A stretch of 7,665 nucleotides of DNA, taken from assembly GCA_902476475.1 (NCBI GenBank), contig CABSDO010000092.1, forward strand, positions 1-7,665, given 5' to 3'. Positions 6,716 through 7,665 of this stretch are shown here, in pieces. Source of the DNA: an uncultured Collinsella sp. (lineage in GTDB: Bacteria > Actinomycetota > Coriobacteriia > Coriobacteriales > Coriobacteriaceae). Under the pieces are notes generated by a model that saw nothing but the letters and a program-made list of their open reading frames with translations, ran no database searches and was not told where the DNA came from. Positions within the stretch are counted from its first letter, which is position 1, and each line of letters begins with the position of its first letter. Made by a program: the position numbers and the translations under genes.

Positions 6716-6760
6716 GAGTGTCCCTTTTGACTAGTCGTTTAAGAACGTCCCCAATGACTA
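6716..6760. repeat. GGGGAC-family hairpin repeat upstream of rho, inverted relative to the copy at 82-120
   Basis: GAGTGTCCC (6716-6724) and AAGAACGTCCCCAA (6741-6754) are reverse complements of the two blocks at 112-120 and 82-95, with the same 39-base span. The middle holds a different perfect palindrome, GACTAGTC (6729-6736), at exactly the same offset as TGCCGGCA in the first copy. GACTA at 6756-6760 can pair with TAGTC at 6732-6736 around a 19-nt loop that contains the conserved block. It abuts the candidate -35 of rho. Confidence 0.7.
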
Positions 6761-6762
6761 AG

Positions 6763-6790
6763 TTGCAGGTGGTTGCGGTTGTGTTACACT
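6763..6790 (+). promoter_or_regulatory. Candidate rho promoter
   Basis: An extended -10, TGT-TACACT, lies at 6782-6790, and a partial -35, TTGCAG, at 6763-6768 with a 16-base spacer. Initiation near 6797 would give a leader of about 138 nt before the GTG start of rho. Confidence 0.5.
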
Positions 6791-6796
6791 AACGCT

Positions 6797-6934
6797 GCGT
6801 ATATGACGCAAATATCTCGATACAGATCAATGATGTCCGTCGGTATTTGACGGAGCTAGACTGTTTAGCCGCCCTGAAGGTTTATGCAGGGAGCATGTGA
6901 TCACAGGGCTTGAAAAGAAAGTTGAGCAAACACT
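6797..6934 (+). promoter_or_regulatory. Structured 5' leader of rho
   Basis: This non-coding leader contains a hairpin with a TCCGTC/GACGGA stem (6836-6841 with 6849-6854). Further on, GCCCTG at 6871-6876 has two alternative partners: CAGGG at 6887-6891 or CAGGGC at 6904-6909. Those two folds cannot form together. Two short open frames also lie in it, at 6830-6850 (six codons, opening ATGATG) and 6884-6913 (nine codons, preceded closely by GAAGG). The real start has only a weak purine-rich stretch, AAAGAAAG, upstream. Rho genes are often autoregulated through their leaders, so a control role is plausible but unproven. Confidence 0.4.
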
Positions 6935-7606
6935 GTGTCTGATCAACAGCAAGAAAACGAAATAACGACGACGCAGGCCGCTCCCGCTGCACCGGTTGCG
7001 TCGGACCAGGTTGCGGCGCCCGCGCAAGTCTCGGCTCCTGAGACGCCTAAGGCTGCTTCGACGCCTACGCCTGTAGCGGCTGAGAAGGCCGTGCCTGCAA
7101 CTGGTGAGGAGGCTGCTCCGGCAAAGCCCAAGCGCATGCGCCGCACGGCCAAGCCTGCCGCTGACGGCGAGGAGGTCACCAAGCCCAAGCGCCGTACCAC
7201 GCGCACGACGCGCGCCAAGCGCACCGTTGCAGCTGACTCCTCGGCGTCGATTTCCGATGAGGTCGCGCAGGCACGTGCGTTGGCGCAGATTAGCGAGGCT
7301 CAGGTGGTGCGCGCCCGCCGTCGTGCTGCCGAGCGCGAGGCCGCGGCTCTGACCGAGCTTGCAGCTCCGTCTGTGCCCGAGACCCCTGCCGCCACCGAGA
7401 CCCCTGCCGCCGACCTGCCGACCGAGAAGCCGGCAACGCGCACACGCCGTCGCACGGCTGTTAAGGCCGAGCAGGTTGCTGAACAGGTAACCCCCGAGCT
7501 CACTGAGGCTTCGGTCCGTTCCACGGCAGGGGAGGGCGCATCGCCTGCTGAGCACGCTGCGTCTGTCGAGGCCAGCGAAGTTCCCGTTGTCGATCCGGCT
7601 TTGTAA
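6935..7606 (+). CDS. rho: Transcription termination factor Rho, N-terminal part only (cut by chimeric contig end)
   Basis: The frame starts at GTG 6935-6937; an in-frame TGA at 6923-6925 rules out an earlier start. The 223 residues are low-complexity and rich in Ala, Pro, Glu, Thr and basic residues. Arg/Lys patches occur at 64-70, 83-96 and 168-173, and a helical charged stretch at 105-142. Actinobacterial Rho proteins carry such an RNA-binding extension before the Rho-N, cold-shock-like RNA-binding and RecA-type ATPase domains. None of those later domains is reached here. The stop TAA at 7604-7606 is the first bases of the Alu-like tail, so it is not the natural end. The Rho call rests on composition plus the argS-rho order. 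It is not homology to the conserved core, so another disordered basic protein remains possible. Confidence 0.72.
   Translation: MSDQQQENEITTTQAAPAAPVASDQVAAPAQVSAPETPKAASTPTPVAAEKAVPATGEEAAPAKPKRMRRTAKPAADGEEVTKPKRRTTRTTRAKRTVAADSSASISDEVAQARALAQISEAQVVRARRRAAEREAAALTELAAPSVPETPAATETPAADLPTEKPATRTRRRTAVKAEQVAEQVTPELTEASVRSTAGEGASPAEHAASVEASEVPVVDPAL
7379..7414 (+). repeat. 18-bp tandem duplication inside the rho extension
   Basis: Two 18-bp units, 7379-7396 and 7397-7414, differ at only one or two bases and encode ETPAAT-ETPAAD. In-frame repeats of this kind in a disordered region usually arise by slippage and can vary between strains. Confidence 0.8.
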
Positions 7607-7665
7607 TTTTTGTATTTTTGGTAGAGATGGGGTTTTGCCATGTTGGCTAGGCTGGTCTCGAACTC
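7604..7665 (-). mobile_element. Alu SINE fragment (human/primate), foreign to the bacterial sequence
   Basis: The last 62 bases read as the reverse complement of the Alu left arm. They include TTTTTGTATTTTT, the GTAGAGATGGGGTTTTGCC segment and the diagnostic GGCTGGTCTCGAACTC. By eye about 57 of 62 positions agree with the consensus as I remember it, and several of the differences are ones commonly seen in diverged copies. An Alu cannot be native to a bacterial genome, so this is host-derived contamination joined to the contig. It runs to the window edge. The preceding bacterial CCGGCT also occurs in Alu just before TAATTTTTG, so the join may have used that microhomology. Confidence 0.95.

Overview
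The window is a piece of a high-GC actinobacterial chromosome. It most resembles the gut class Coriobacteriia, and Collinsella is my best guess. The reasons are the GC-rich codon use, a CarD-type RNA-polymerase-binding protein, the argS-then-rho gene order common in Actinobacteria, and a Rho N-terminus with the long Ala/Pro/Arg/Lys-rich extension typical of that phylum. Genus is an inference from memory and was not searched. The last 62 bases (7604-7665) are not bacterial: they read as the reverse complement of a primate Alu element, so the right end of the contig is a bacterial/human chimera.

Layout from left to right. A short repeat-bearing end (1-125) is followed by pip (-), a cytoplasmic proline iminopeptidase, which faces away from proA (+), glutamate-5-semialdehyde dehydrogenase of proline synthesis. 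proA converges on a small HD-domain phosphohydrolase gene (-). Upstream of that lies a CarD-like regulator gene (-), which faces away from argS (+), arginyl-tRNA synthetase. argS ends at a strong intrinsic terminator. A spacer of about 530 bases then carries a 150-bp hairpin element, a second repeat, an extended -10 promoter and a structured leader, followed by the GTG start of rho (+). Rho is cut off after about 223 residues by the Alu sequence.

The six genes are ordinary metabolism, translation and transcription genes, mostly transcribed singly. Pip releases proline from peptides and ProA helps make it, so the divergent pair is a proline-supply locus. CarD and Rho both act on RNA polymerase.

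The unusual content is in the spacers. Three of the five gene-to-gene spacers and the left end carry hairpin repeats containing a GGGGAC or GGGAC motif. Two copies (82-120 and 6716-6754) share 14-bp and 9-bp blocks at identical spacing, but their stem sequences differ and co-vary, which suggests a conserved-loop, variable-stem element. Two further copies (2960-2996 and 3672-3708) are exact 37-bp inverted copies bracketing the HD gene. The transposase that would mobilise such repeats is not in this window. I found no CRISPR array, tRNA, rRNA or complete bacterial insertion sequence.
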